A program made the translations under genes and the position numbers. The notes below the pieces were generated by a model. It searched no databases and was not told the origin of the DNA. It saw only the letters and a list, made by a program, of their open reading frames with translations. A stretch of DNA of 52,422 bases, taken from assembly GCA_003648985.1 (NCBI GenBank), contig QMQQ01000001.1, forward strand, positions 1 to 52,422, written 5' to 3'. Below, one piece after another: positions 1 through 7,701 of the stretch. The stretch is from Candidatus Woesearchaeota archaeon (GTDB taxonomy: Archaea > Nanobdellota > Nanobdellia > Woesearchaeales > B54-G15). Within the stretch, counting starts at the first letter, position 1; each line of letters opens with the position of its first letter.

Positions 1-1
1 A

Positions 2-319
2 GTTCTTTACAGAAGAATAAAAGAAATAAAAAACCCTTTTTTTATTTGTGTAGTTTTCGGCTCTTATGCTAAAGGAACGGCAAGAAAAGGTTCTGACTTA
101 GATTTGTGCGTGATTACAAATGAAGAAAAAGTTGATAGGGAAATTAACACAATCTTAGATATAACACCATTTGAGATCCACTATCTCAAGTTTAGTTCTG
201 ATGAATTTATTAAAATGCTAAAAACAACAGAGTTTAATGTAGGAAAAGGGATAGTTAAAAATAAGATTATATTAAAAGGAATAGAAGAGTTTTATGAGTT
301 GATAAACTATGTTAAGTAA
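2..319 (+). CDS. MNT-type nucleotidyltransferase, 5' end outside window
   Basis: The open frame runs in from the window edge, so the true start is not visible. The visible part contains FGSYAKG followed by SDLDL, which fits the GS-x10-DxD signature of minimal nucleotidyltransferases of the MntA/KNTase fold. Such proteins usually pair with a HEPN-domain partner, and MntA-class members AMPylate that partner. A HEPN-like remnant overlaps the 3' end here, so this is probably the antitoxin half of a decayed MNT-HEPN pair. The family call is secure from the motif; activity and partner are inferred. Confidence 0.75.
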   Translation, partial: VLYRRIKEIKNPFFICVVFGSYAKGTARKGSDLDLCVITNEEKVDREINTILDITPFEIHYLKFSSDEFIKMLKTTEFNVGKGIVKNKIILKGIEEFYELINYVK

Positions 320-494
320 AAAGAGGATAAAAGAAGCTGAAAGAAATTTTAAGAGCTACTTAACAGAAGGATTGATAAAGAAGAAGAAATGTCTTTCAAT
401 ATGGAATGCATGAAGAAATAAAAGAATCAAAAGCCAAAACTCTTTTAAAAGAGCAATAGAATTTTGCAATGAGATTATGAAACTATTAGAATAG
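309..494 (+). pseudogene. Frameshifted HEPN-type remnant
   Basis: An ATG overlaps the end of the upstream nucleotidyltransferase, as expected for a coupled HEPN partner. The first frame reads MLSKKRIKEAERNFKSYL and stops after 34 codons. The sequence continues in shifted frames as a short helical segment ending KRAIEFCNEIMKLLE before a stop at 492-494. The total is about 60 codons against roughly 110-140 for a whole HEPN protein, and no R-x4-H motif is found. I read it as a gene broken by frameshifts and a deletion. HEPN identity rests on position and N-terminal style, so it is only moderately supported. Confidence 0.5.
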
Positions 495-509
495 GTTATT
501 AAATTTTAT

Positions 510-1406
510 CTATATAACGAAAAGTATTAAAAATGCGACGATAAGAAATATACAGGTTGCTATTGCGGTAAGGTTTGATGCGTATTCTGCATCCCAATTA
601 AATTCTATTGCTAGTGATGTGTTAATTAATGCTGGAGGTGTTGAAGCAAGTAAAAGAAAAATGGCTTTTTCAAGAATGCTAAATTGAGTGAACTGCAAAA
701 AGAAAAAAGCAATAATTGGTGAAAACAGAAATTTGAACAAAAGTCCTGTCAAAATAGTTCTATTTATTTTTTTGAATGATAAGGTTAGACCTATAAGGAA
801 TACAGCAAGATATACGGCTGTTTCTGAAAATATATACAAAGACTTCGGAATTTGAAATGCTTGCACAAAATGAAATCTTGAAAGCAGAAGGGCTATGGAA
901 AATGAGTATACTAGCGGGGTTTTTATGACTTTCAGAATGGCGAACTTCTTTGTGCTTAAAAAGCAGTTTGCAAGAAAAACACCCAATGAATAATGGATTA
1001 TTCCACCGATAACTGCAGTTAGAGAAGCTATTGCCAAACCTTTTGATCCAAAGAATAAATAAGCAAACGGAATTCCTATATAACCTGTATTTCCATAAAC
1101 AGAGCAGATGAAAAGAGATGCGCGGATTTTGTTTTCTGCATTATGTTTCTTTGATATTAGTATAAAAGTAAAAAGGCTAAGAATAGTAAAAAAGCATATA
1201 ATAAAAATCGCGTATCCTGTAAGTTTAATTTCTTTGTGTTTTAGTAAGGACAGAAATATAAACAACGGAAGTCCAAAATAGATTAGATATTTAGTAAGAA
1301 AAGTTTTCAGTTTATCTTTATGCGCTCTATTTGGGTAAATCCTTTCTAGCAGAATCCCGATCAGGATTGCTAAAGCAAGGAAGATAAGCGTTATTGTTTT
1401 ATCCAT
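510..1406 (-). CDS. AEC (auxin efflux carrier) family membrane transporter
   Basis: An integral membrane protein of about 298 residues with roughly ten hydrophobic segments. Its pattern is that of the AEC/PIN-like carriers: an N-terminal MDKTITLIFLALAILIG helix, a central VYGNTGYIGIPFAYLFFG segment rich in Gly and Pro, and a C-terminal STPPALINTSLAIEF segment. Family members move organic anions or amino acids; the substrate cannot be told from sequence. I prefer the ATG at 1406 because an AGGAAAC ribosome-binding-like stretch lies just upstream; an ATG at 1460 in frame would add 18 hydrophilic residues. It diverges from the next gene across a symmetric TATA element. Confidence 0.75.
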   Translation of the reverse strand: MDKTITLIFLALAILIGILLERIYPNRAHKDKLKTFLTKYLIYFGLPLFIFLSLLKHKEIKLTGYAIFIICFFTILSLFTFILISKKHNAENKIRASLFICSVYGNTGYIGIPFAYLFFGSKGLAIASLTAVIGGIIHYSLGVFLANCFLSTKKFAILKVIKTPLVYSFSIALLLSRFHFVQAFQIPKSLYIFSETAVYLAVFLIGLTLSFKKINRTILTGLLFKFLFSPIIAFFFLQFTQFSILEKAIFLLLASTPPALINTSLAIEFNWDAEYASNLTAIATCIFLIVAFLILFVI

Positions 1407-1468
1407 TTGTTTCCTGTCTCTTTCTTTCTTTAAAAAATGTTGCTGTAGCGCTGAGAACAAATGAAAAT

Positions 1469-1482
1469 CTTTTTATAAAAAG
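1469..1482. promoter_or_regulatory. Palindromic TATA box shared by divergent genes
   Basis: CTTTTTATAAAAAG reads the same on both strands. It lies about 25 nt before the ATG at 1500 on the plus strand, giving a leaderless transcript. It lies about 70 nt before the preferred minus-strand start at 1406. Confidence 0.5.
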
Positions 1483-1499
1483 AACATACTCTGATTATT

Positions 1500-2174
1500 A
1501 TGTTTGAAAATATAGATTTAAAAGACGGTTTAGAAAAAATCATTGAGCTATTTGGAGTACGTTTGCCAGAACGTGTTAATAAGCTAAATGACGAGGACTT
1601 TGATGTTGTTCTTGAAGAAAAAGAGGGATTGCTTATTGCAAGATTAAATTATTTTGGATTTATTGGACGTGTCTTGAAACGCGGTAATAAAAACAGATAT
1701 GCTGTTCAAAGAATAGAAGGACCAAATCTTCGTTATCTTGTAGGTAAACGGGAGGGACTTTTAATTAACGAAGGAAATAGAACAAAAGAAGAAGCTGAAA
1801 AAACCAAGCTAATTCTTAAAAAAGGATTGTTTTATGGTTGTAAAGATTTTACAGATAAAATAAGAAAAGCAGTGGATCTATGCTATAGAGGATCACTTCA
1901 TCCACAATCACTTGTCTGGCTTGTTGATAGATTAGTGACGGGAAATGGCTTTTTTTCTTTGGAAAAGCAAGATACAGAATTAAAGCCCGCTTCCAGAGTA
2001 GAGATTAATTTTGGAGAAAAAGGTAGATATGAGTTTGAAATCTATGTATCTTACAATGCAGATCCTCCTTTTTATAAAGTTGAATATTCATTGAATGCTG
2101 GAACTGGCAGAGAACAGAAAAAAGAGTTTTTCTGGCCTTGGCGCTTTATTAAGCAGCAATCAGATGGATGTTGA
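1500..2174 (+). CDS. Hypothetical protein
   Basis: A 224-residue soluble protein that I do not recognise. It has mixed alpha/beta character and no signal peptide or membrane segment. The N-terminal half contains alternating charged and hydrophobic stretches (EEKEGLLIARLNYFGFIGRV), the middle is helical and Lys/Glu-rich, and the C-terminus is beta-rich with aromatic residues (YNADPPFYKVEYSLNAG). The ATG at 1500 lies about 25 nt from a TATA box, so the mRNA is probably leaderless. Its last 26 bp overlap the 3' end of the convergent gene. Confidence 0.6.
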   Translation: MFENIDLKDGLEKIIELFGVRLPERVNKLNDEDFDVVLEEKEGLLIARLNYFGFIGRVLKRGNKNRYAVQRIEGPNLRYLVGKREGLLINEGNRTKEEAEKTKLILKKGLFYGCKDFTDKIRKAVDLCYRGSLHPQSLVWLVDRLVTGNGFFSLEKQDTELKPASRVEINFGEKGRYEFEIYVSYNADPPFYKVEYSLNAGTGREQKKEFFWPWRFIKQQSDGC

Positions 2175-2928
2175 TTTTTCTCTTTTTAAAATAGGTTCCT
2201 TTTATATTCCAGTGTTTTTCTTCTCTTTTGTTAATAGGATGTACTTCTGGTCCTCTTACAATAATGAAGAGTCCTTTTGTGAAATATTTCGATAATGCAT
2301 TTCGTATTATTTTTATTAGTTTTCTGCATTCTCTCTCTTTTAATCTTATTTCTCTTTTTCCAGATTCAAAAATCGCAGCAAGTTTTGGAAATTCATTTCT
2401 GAAAGATTCCATATCAGAAAGCATGGCCTCAGCAGAAACGATTCGTTTGATCCGCTTTGTTTTTTCTATTGCTTCTTTTATCGTTGAAATGATTTTAATT
2501 ATCAAATCCCTGTATTCATACAATTCTTTTACTCTTTCCCATGCATTAGACCGCTCTATGTCCTTTAATTCGTCCTGCAACAATTTAAAATCTAAAGAAT
2601 AGATTTTCTTTATCTCTTCAAGAACTGATATAAACCCGCGATGTTTTTCTGCTAAAAGAATTTTTTCTTCTTTCGAAATCGCTTTAGAAAGTTTTCTTGA
2701 TATTTTTCTTATTTTCAGTGAAATCCGCTCTATTTCCGAGAGTGCTTTTGATGTTGCAGATGAAAGTCTGATTTTTCCTTTTGTAAGTTTCTTAGAATAG
2801 CGAAGTATCAATTGGGGACTTATTGTTTTGTACTCCTCTATATATTTATCTGTCAAAATTAAAAGCGCTCTAAAATAATCTAAAAGTTCTGAGAAATATG
2901 CAACAATCTTATCGATCTTATTAATCAT
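2149..2928 (-). CDS. Hypothetical helical protein
   Basis: A 259-residue Lys/Glu/Ile-rich protein, almost wholly predicted helix with probable coiled-coil between about residues 45 and 210. The C-terminal 50 residues are more globular (GLFIIVRGPEVHPINKREEKHW). There is no signal peptide, membrane span or motif that I recognise. It converges on and overlaps the upstream neighbour by 26 bp and diverges from srp54. A role next to the SRP gene cannot be claimed from position alone. Confidence 0.6.
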   Translation of the reverse strand: MINKIDKIVAYFSELLDYFRALLILTDKYIEEYKTISPQLILRYSKKLTKGKIRLSSATSKALSEIERISLKIRKISRKLSKAISKEEKILLAEKHRGFISVLEEIKKIYSLDFKLLQDELKDIERSNAWERVKELYEYRDLIIKIISTIKEAIEKTKRIKRIVSAEAMLSDMESFRNEFPKLAAIFESGKREIRLKERECRKLIKIIRNALSKYFTKGLFIIVRGPEVHPINKREEKHWNIKGTYFKKRKINIHLIAA

Positions 2929-2988
2929 TTTTTTGCGTAGAAGTAGAAAATCATAAACATTTTTAAATGTTCTTCAAATAGTTGCACT

Positions 2989-4341
2989 ATGGTGCTTGAT
3001 AAACTAGGTGAGGGGCTAAAAGCAACGCTTAGAAAGATCGCAAAGGCATTTAAAGTAGATGATACTCTTATAAATGAACTCGTGCGCGACATTCAGAGAG
3101 CACTGATTCAAGCAGATGCAAATGTTAAGCTGGTTTTTGAATTAAGCGAAAAGATAAAGCAGAGAGCTTTGAAAGAAAAACCTCCTACTGGTTTAACAAA
3201 AAAAGAACATTTGATAAACATCGTATATGAAGAATTAACAAATTTTCTTGGAAAAGAGTCTAAAGAGATCAAGATTACTGAAAAGCCTTTTAAGATTATG
3301 CTGGTTGGTCTGTTTGGTAGCGGTAAAACGACGACTATTGCAAAGCTGTCTAAGTACTTTATGAAAAGAGGCTACAAAGTCGCAACTCTTGGCTTAGATG
3401 TGCATAGACCTGCAGCACCAGAGCAATTAGAACAGCTGAGCAAACAGATTAATGTAAAATGCTTTATTGATAAAGAAGAGAAAGACCCAATAAAGATATA
3501 TAAAAAATTTGAAAATGAGCTTAACCAGTTTGATATTGTGATTATAGACACTGCAGGGAGAGATAAGCTTTCTGCTGATTTAATGAAAGAAATAAAAAAT
3601 CTTTATGATGTTGTAAAGCCGCATGAGGTTTTTCTTGTTATTGCTGCTGATATTGGCCAAGCAGCTTATGAACAGGCAAAAGCATTTCACGAACAAACTC
3701 CTTTGACTGGCGTCATTGTAACGAGGCTTGATGGCACTGCAAAAGGTGGCGGTGCTTTAACTGCTTGTGCAGCTACAGGAGCAAAGATTGTTTTCATTGG
3801 AACTGGAGAAAAAATCGATGATATTGAATTATTTAATCCAAAAGGTTTTGTTGGTAGATTGCTTGGAATGGGCGACATTGAAGCATTGCTTGAAAAGGCT
3901 AAGGAAGCAATAAGCGAAGAAAAAGCAAAAAATCTCGGCGAAAAGTTGTTGAGCGGAGAATTCAGTTTAAAGGATTTGTATGACCAAATGATGGCTCTAA
4001 GAAAGATGGGTCCATTAACAAAGCTTATTCAAATGATTCCTGGTTTCGGGCAATTACAGTTGCCAAAAGAACTGATTCAAGTGCAGGAAGAAAAACTGAA
4101 GAAATGGAAGATCGCAATGGATAGTATGACAAAAGAGGAACTCGAGAATCCTGAGGTTATCGATCAAAGCAGAATTAAGAGGATAAGCAGAGGAAGCGGG
4201 ATTGATGAGAAAGATATAAGAGAATTGATTAAACATTACAAACTTGCCAAAAAATTGATGAAACGATTCAAAGGTAAAGAAGGAATGAAAAAATTAATGA
4301 AGCGCTTTGGTGGAAAACTTCCTCCTGGATTTGGATTTTAG
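2989..4341 (+). CDS. srp54: Signal recognition particle GTPase SRP54
   Basis: SRP54 binds signal sequences as they leave the ribosome and, with FtsY, targets them to the membrane. All three domains are present in 450 residues: a helical N domain (about 1-95), a GTPase G domain with the P-loop GLFGSGKTTT (about 107-116) and DTAGRD, and a Met-rich M domain ending in PPGFGF. Length and motif spacing are normal for archaea. A TTTTTAAA box at about 2960-2967 puts transcription initiation at or next to the ATG, so the mRNA is probably leaderless. The partner receptor gene ftsY is at 30.8 kb in this window. Confidence 0.97.
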   Translation: MVLDKLGEGLKATLRKIAKAFKVDDTLINELVRDIQRALIQADANVKLVFELSEKIKQRALKEKPPTGLTKKEHLINIVYEELTNFLGKESKEIKITEKPFKIMLVGLFGSGKTTTIAKLSKYFMKRGYKVATLGLDVHRPAAPEQLEQLSKQINVKCFIDKEEKDPIKIYKKFENELNQFDIVIIDTAGRDKLSADLMKEIKNLYDVVKPHEVFLVIAADIGQAAYEQAKAFHEQTPLTGVIVTRLDGTAKGGGALTACAATGAKIVFIGTGEKIDDIELFNPKGFVGRLLGMGDIEALLEKAKEAISEEKAKNLGEKLLSGEFSLKDLYDQMMALRKMGPLTKLIQMIPGFGQLQLPKELIQVQEEKLKKWKIAMDSMTKEELENPEVIDQSRIKRISRGSGIDEKDIRELIKHYKLAKKLMKRFKGKEGMKKLMKRFGGKLPPGFGF

Positions 4342-4348
4342 AATTTCT

Positions 4349-5038
4349 CTATTTCTCTTTGAGAATTATTATGTTTCCCCTTCCTTTCTTGATTTTTTGA
4401 ACAAGTCCTTTATGCTCCATTTCAGTTATTAGCAAACTCGCTTTTGCTTCAGAAAGAAAAAGATGTTGCCTTATTGTTTTTTGTGTTGTCCTTCCACCTT
4501 CTTTTTTAATAAACTCAATCACTTTTTCTATGTCGGTTTTTTCGAATGGTTTTCTCTTCTTTTTCTTTTTGTAAAAAATGATAAGCGCTACCAATAGGAC
4601 GCATGCAACACATGCTATTACGAGAACGATTGGAATGATGTTTGTTTTCTTTCCAATGATTTCGCTGACGTCTATTTCTTCTTCAAGGATTTCTTCTTCT
4701 GGGATGAGATTGGGAAAAAGAATAAGATCGATATTGTAGGTTCCTGAATATTCAATTTCAATCGTTTCAATGGTATACGCTTCAGTTATATTGTATGATA
4801 CAACCTTTGCTTCAATTTTATACGAACCTAAAGGAAGCTCAAATGAATATTCTCCGTTAACTGCAACAATGGTTTGCTTTGGCGTTGAATTTACTGTAAC
4901 TATCGCATTCTTTACTTTGTTCAGCTCGAGATCATAAATAGTTCCTTTTATAATAGCTGTGCTTGGTTCGTTTTGTTGAGCGTGGCTCAATAATGGCATG
5001 CATCCAACAAGAATTAAAATAAAAGCAAAAATAAGCAT
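4349..5038 (-). CDS. Membrane-anchored protein with extracytoplasmic beta domain and winged helix
   Basis: Starting from the ATG at 5038 the protein has 229 residues. In order it has an N-terminal hydrophobic segment (MLIFAFILILVGC), a carboxypeptidase-regulatory-like beta-sandwich (IIKGTIYDLELNKVKNAIVT), an acidic linker, a transmembrane helix (about 132-153), a Lys-rich stop-transfer, and a cytoplasmic winged-helix domain ending in KKGRGNIIILKEK. This layout suggests a membrane-bound transcription regulator that senses an external signal, which is inference. The N-terminus contains LVGC, a weak lipobox lacking a basic n-region in this short form. A TATA-like CTTAAATTT about 26 nt upstream supports this start; an in-frame start at 5107 is possible. 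It ends 8 bp from srp54. Confidence 0.65.
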   Translation of the reverse strand: MLIFAFILILVGCMPLLSHAQQNEPSTAIIKGTIYDLELNKVKNAIVTVNSTPKQTIVAVNGEYSFELPLGSYKIEAKVVSYNITEAYTIETIEIEYSGTYNIDLILFPNLIPEEEILEEEIDVSEIIGKKTNIIPIVLVIACVACVLLVALIIFYKKKKKRKPFEKTDIEKVIEFIKKEGGRTTQKTIRQHLFLSEAKASLLITEMEHKGLVQKIKKGRGNIIILKEK

Positions 5039-5179
5039 GAACTTCCATTTGTTAAAATTTAAGTTTCCTAAAGCTTTACGCTGGAAAATTTTAATGATTT
5101 GGATCACTTTTCAAAAGCATTGGAAAGTATATTTATAAATAAATCGTTCTATTTTGGCTTTAAGAAAAAGGTGAATAAA

Positions 5180-6217
5180 ATGAAAAAAATATTTGCTGTG
5201 TTTGTTGGGCTTTTGTTTTTGTTTAGTGTGATAAGTGTAGCAGAGGGTAAGAATGTTGTTGAAGGTAATAAAGGAGTGGATTCTGCACAATCAGCAGTAA
5301 ATGCTGGCGCAGCAGAAGAGTCACCATCACCAGAAACTCCTGAGAAACTTCCTGCAAAGGTTAAAATAAAGAAGAGAAAAATTCCAAAGAAGCAGTTTGA
5401 GGAAGCGAGGGAGAGATTTTTAGCTGCAAGAGAAAGATATTTGCAGGCCAGATTAAAATACAGACAAGCCTTGAAGAAGTTTAGGGATTCAAAAAAGGAA
5501 TTGGCTGCATGCAACGATACCGAAAGTGAGAAATGCAAACAGTTGAGAGAACAAATAAGAGAAGATGCTAAAACTTTCTTAAATAATATTATTGATAAAC
5601 TTGTTGCAACATTAGAAAAGCTGAAAGCAAGAGTCGAAGGAAGTGAATTCATAAGTGAAGAAAGAGCAGCAGAAATTTTAGAAGACATAGAAGAAAAGCT
5701 ATCGGAGCTTGAAACATTAAAATCAGAATTAGAAGGAGCGACTACCAAAGAAGAAATCATTTCTGTTGCAAAGAAGCTAAGAGAGCTATGGAAGGAACTT
5801 AAGCCTAGATTAAAGTGGAATGTCGGAAGATTGATTCATGGACGAATAAGAGCAATTTTAGTTCGCATGGAACGTCTTAAAACAAGGTTTGAAAGAATAA
5901 TAGAACGATTAAAGGAAAAAGGTTATGATTTAAGTGAAGCTGAAGATTTAGTGGAACAATTTGATGAAAAGTTAAATGAAGCAGAAGAATTATATGAGAA
6001 AGTAAAAGAAAAATACGCAGAAGCAGTTGCTCCTGGAGAGTTCGGTGAAATTGCTAAGGAGATAAATGGATACATCAAAGAGATAAACAAAAAACTGAAA
6101 GAAGCTAGGACATTAGTAAGAGATATAATCAAGAAAATAAAGGAGAAGAAAGAAGGTAAAGAGGAGTTAGAAAAAGAGACTGAAGAAGAGGAAGCTGAGG
6201 AAGAAGAGGAACATTAA
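5180..6217 (+). CDS. Secreted coiled-coil protein, highly charged
   Basis: From the ATG at 5180 this is 345 residues. A clear signal peptide (MKKIFAVFVGLLFLFSVIS) is followed by an Ala/Ser/Pro-rich linker and then about 280 residues of Lys/Glu/Arg-rich helix with heptad character, ending in an acidic tail. One pair of Cys residues occurs in AACNDTESEKCKQ. GGTGA, 5 nt before the ATG, supports the start, and a TATA-like TATTTATAAAT lies further upstream. No enzymatic motif is visible, so a structural or cell-envelope role is a guess. The lipoprotein gene follows 33 bp downstream. Confidence 0.7.
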   Translation: MKKIFAVFVGLLFLFSVISVAEGKNVVEGNKGVDSAQSAVNAGAAEESPSPETPEKLPAKVKIKKRKIPKKQFEEARERFLAARERYLQARLKYRQALKKFRDSKKELAACNDTESEKCKQLREQIREDAKTFLNNIIDKLVATLEKLKARVEGSEFISEERAAEILEDIEEKLSELETLKSELEGATTKEEIISVAKKLRELWKELKPRLKWNVGRLIHGRIRAILVRMERLKTRFERIIERLKEKGYDLSEAEDLVEQFDEKLNEAEELYEKVKEKYAEAVAPGEFGEIAKEINGYIKEINKKLKEARTLVRDIIKKIKEKKEGKEELEKETEEEEAEEEEEH

Positions 6218-6250
6218 TTTTATATATTTTGAATCTTCAGAGGTTTAAAA

Positions 6251-6478
6251 ATGAAAAGGATCATGTTTGTAAGTGTATTGCTTTTAGTAATCTTGGGGCT
6301 GCTTGTAGCAGGATGTAAAGTGAAGGAAGAAAAAGTTGAAGAAAAACCTACCCCGACAGTGGACACTGAAGTTGGAGAAGTTGAGAGCAGCGTCGAGAAT
6401 GTTTCCCAAGTAGAAGAAGAGATTAATGTAAGTGAGTTAGAAGAGTTGGACGAGGCACTTGCTGAAATCGAATGGTAG
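6251..6478 (+). CDS. Small predicted lipoprotein
   Basis: A 75-residue protein with a textbook lipoprotein signal: basic n-region MKR, a hydrophobic stretch, and the lipobox LVAGC with Cys at residue 22. The mature part is short and very acidic (Glu/Val-rich), with no fold that I recognise. An Lgt homologue that could modify this Cys is encoded at about 10.0-10.8 kb. AGAGGT lies before the ATG. The lipobox is directly visible; lipid modification is inferred. Confidence 0.7.
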   Translation: MKRIMFVSVLLLVILGLLVAGCKVKEEKVEEKPTPTVDTEVGEVESSVENVSQVEEEINVSELEELDEALAEIEW

Positions 6479-6485
6479 TCTTAGC

Positions 6486-6584
6486 TTAACTTTTTTTGTT
6501 TTCTTTTCTGCATCTCTTGCAAAGCCCTGTTAAGTTGATATAGGCTTTTCTTCCGCATAAAATACATCTACCTACTTTTTTCAT
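6486..6584 (-). CDS. Tiny zinc-finger-like protein
   Basis: A 32-residue frame, MKKVGRCILCGRKAY onward, with two CxxC pairs (C7/C10 and C22/C25) spaced as in a minimal zinc knuckle, in an otherwise basic protein. Twelve residues separate the pairs. A TATA-like CTTAAATATC lies about 26 nt upstream inside the end of idi, so it may be transcribed separately and leaderless. Proteins of this size and Cys pattern are common in archaea, often near translation or RNA genes, but I cannot name a family. The two perfect Cys pairs make a chance frame unlikely. Confidence 0.55.
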   Translation of the reverse strand: MKKVGRCILCGRKAYINLTGLCKRCRKENKKS

Positions 6585-6611
6585 CTGAAGATTTTAAAGA
6601 TTTAGAGATAT

Positions 6612-7154
6612 TTAAGGATTTTTCTTTTTTAGTTTATAATATCTCTTAAAATATTTAATCACCTTTGGAATCGCAATTTTAAACCAATAAGTGTATCTCT
6701 TTTCATTACGCTTGATATCTTTTGTAAGTGTTGTAAGATCAACCCATTTGAAATCTTCTACTTCTTTTGGATTCGGATGTACTTTTCCATTATAGATTCC
6801 AAAGAAAACATGGTCCAATTCATGCTCAATCATATTATTGCCAAGATTTGCTTTATAAGTAAAAAAGAAAATTTCTTTTAAAGCACAATCAAAACCCATT
6901 TCTTCCTTTAGCCTTCGATGTGCTGCATCTTCTAACTTCTCGTTTGGTTTTGGATGGCTACAACATGCATTTGTCCATAATCCTCCGGAATGATACTTGT
7001 TTCTCGCTCTTTTTTGAATAAGCATTTCTCCTTTTGAATTGAAAATGAAAATTGAGAAAGCTCTGTGCAGTTTTCCTTGTTTGTGTGCTTTAATTTTTTC
7101 TTCAGTTCCTAATTCCTTGTCTTCTTTGTTTACTAAAACAACCACTCCACACAT
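6612..7154 (-). CDS. idi: Isopentenyl-diphosphate delta-isomerase, type I
   Basis: A Nudix-fold enzyme that interconverts IPP and DMAPP, needed for the isoprenoid chains of archaeal lipids. The 180 residues contain the type I landmarks: WTNACCSHP with the catalytic Cys (C65 by alignment to E. coli C67), metal ligands near H24 and H30, and the E-x-E pair in MIEHELDHVF (E110/E112). The length matches bacterial Idi. Most archaea use the unrelated FMN-dependent type II enzyme, so a type I gene here suggests transfer or lineage-specific replacement. It starts 8 bp after cobO, within the minus-strand nrdJ-cobO-idi run. Confidence 0.9.
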   Translation of the reverse strand: MCGVVVLVNKEDKELGTEEKIKAHKQGKLHRAFSIFIFNSKGEMLIQKRARNKYHSGGLWTNACCSHPKPNEKLEDAAHRRLKEEMGFDCALKEIFFFTYKANLGNNMIEHELDHVFFGIYNGKVHPNPKEVEDFKWVDLTTLTKDIKRNEKRYTYWFKIAIPKVIKYFKRYYKLKKKNP

Positions 7155-7162
7155 TTTTTACA

Positions 7163-7699
7163 TTAATACTCAATACCTTTCTTTGCTTTAATCACTTTGG
7201 GTTGCTTTAATGTTACGAATTCTGTTGCATAGTCGGCTCTATCGATGAATTCTTTAGGAGCATATCTTCCTGTCATATAGACTATTATTCTCGCAGGAAT
7301 TTCTTTATCGATTCTTTCAATAACTTTTTTTGGATCAAGTAAGCCAATAGCTGCAGCAAGGTTTATTTCATCGAGGATTAAAAGATTTGGTTTCTTCTTC
7401 TTTGCAATCTTTATAGCAAAATCAAATCCTTCTTGGGCTAGCTTTTTATCCCTCTTGCTTGGATTTTTCAAATTAACCCATCCTTTTCTTCCGAATTGAT
7501 AAATTTCATAGTATGGCTTCAATCGATCTTTAATAGTATATTCACCAACATCTTTTCTGCCTTTCATAAATTGAATAATTATCACTTTTTGCTTGTGAGC
7601 TACTTGCCTTAGTGCAACACCCAAAGCAGAAGTTGTTTTTCCTGCACCTACGCCTGTCCAGATATAGATTAAAGGTTTTTTTGGTTTCGGGTTTTTCAT
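7163..7699 (-). CDS. cobO: Cob(I)alamin / corrinoid adenosyltransferase (CobO/BtuR type)
   Basis: This enzyme transfers adenosyl from ATP to corrinoid, giving adenosylcobalamin. The P-loop TGVGAGKTT is near residues 15-23 and the CobO-type LLILDEINLA segment is in the middle. The 178-residue length fits the family. The start is the ATG at 7699, 2 bp after the nrdJ stop; a TTG at 7714 would overlap nrdJ. It lies directly behind an adenosylcobalamin-dependent ribonucleotide reductase, so it probably supplies or regenerates that enzyme's cofactor. No other B12-synthesis gene is visible in the window, so a salvaged corrinoid is the likely substrate. Confidence 0.92.
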   Translation of the reverse strand: MKNPKPKKPLIYIWTGVGAGKTTSALGVALRQVAHKQKVIIIQFMKGRKDVGEYTIKDRLKPYYEIYQFGRKGWVNLKNPSKRDKKLAQEGFDFAIKIAKKKKPNLLILDEINLAAAIGLLDPKKVIERIDKEIPARIIVYMTGRYAPKEFIDRADYATEFVTLKQPKVIKAKKGIEY

Positions 7700-7701
7700 T
7701 T

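Noticed and set aside
5149..6132. Antisense Ser-rich frames opposite the coiled-coil protein
   Set aside because: They mirror the Lys/Glu-rich codons of the real gene, a common artefact.
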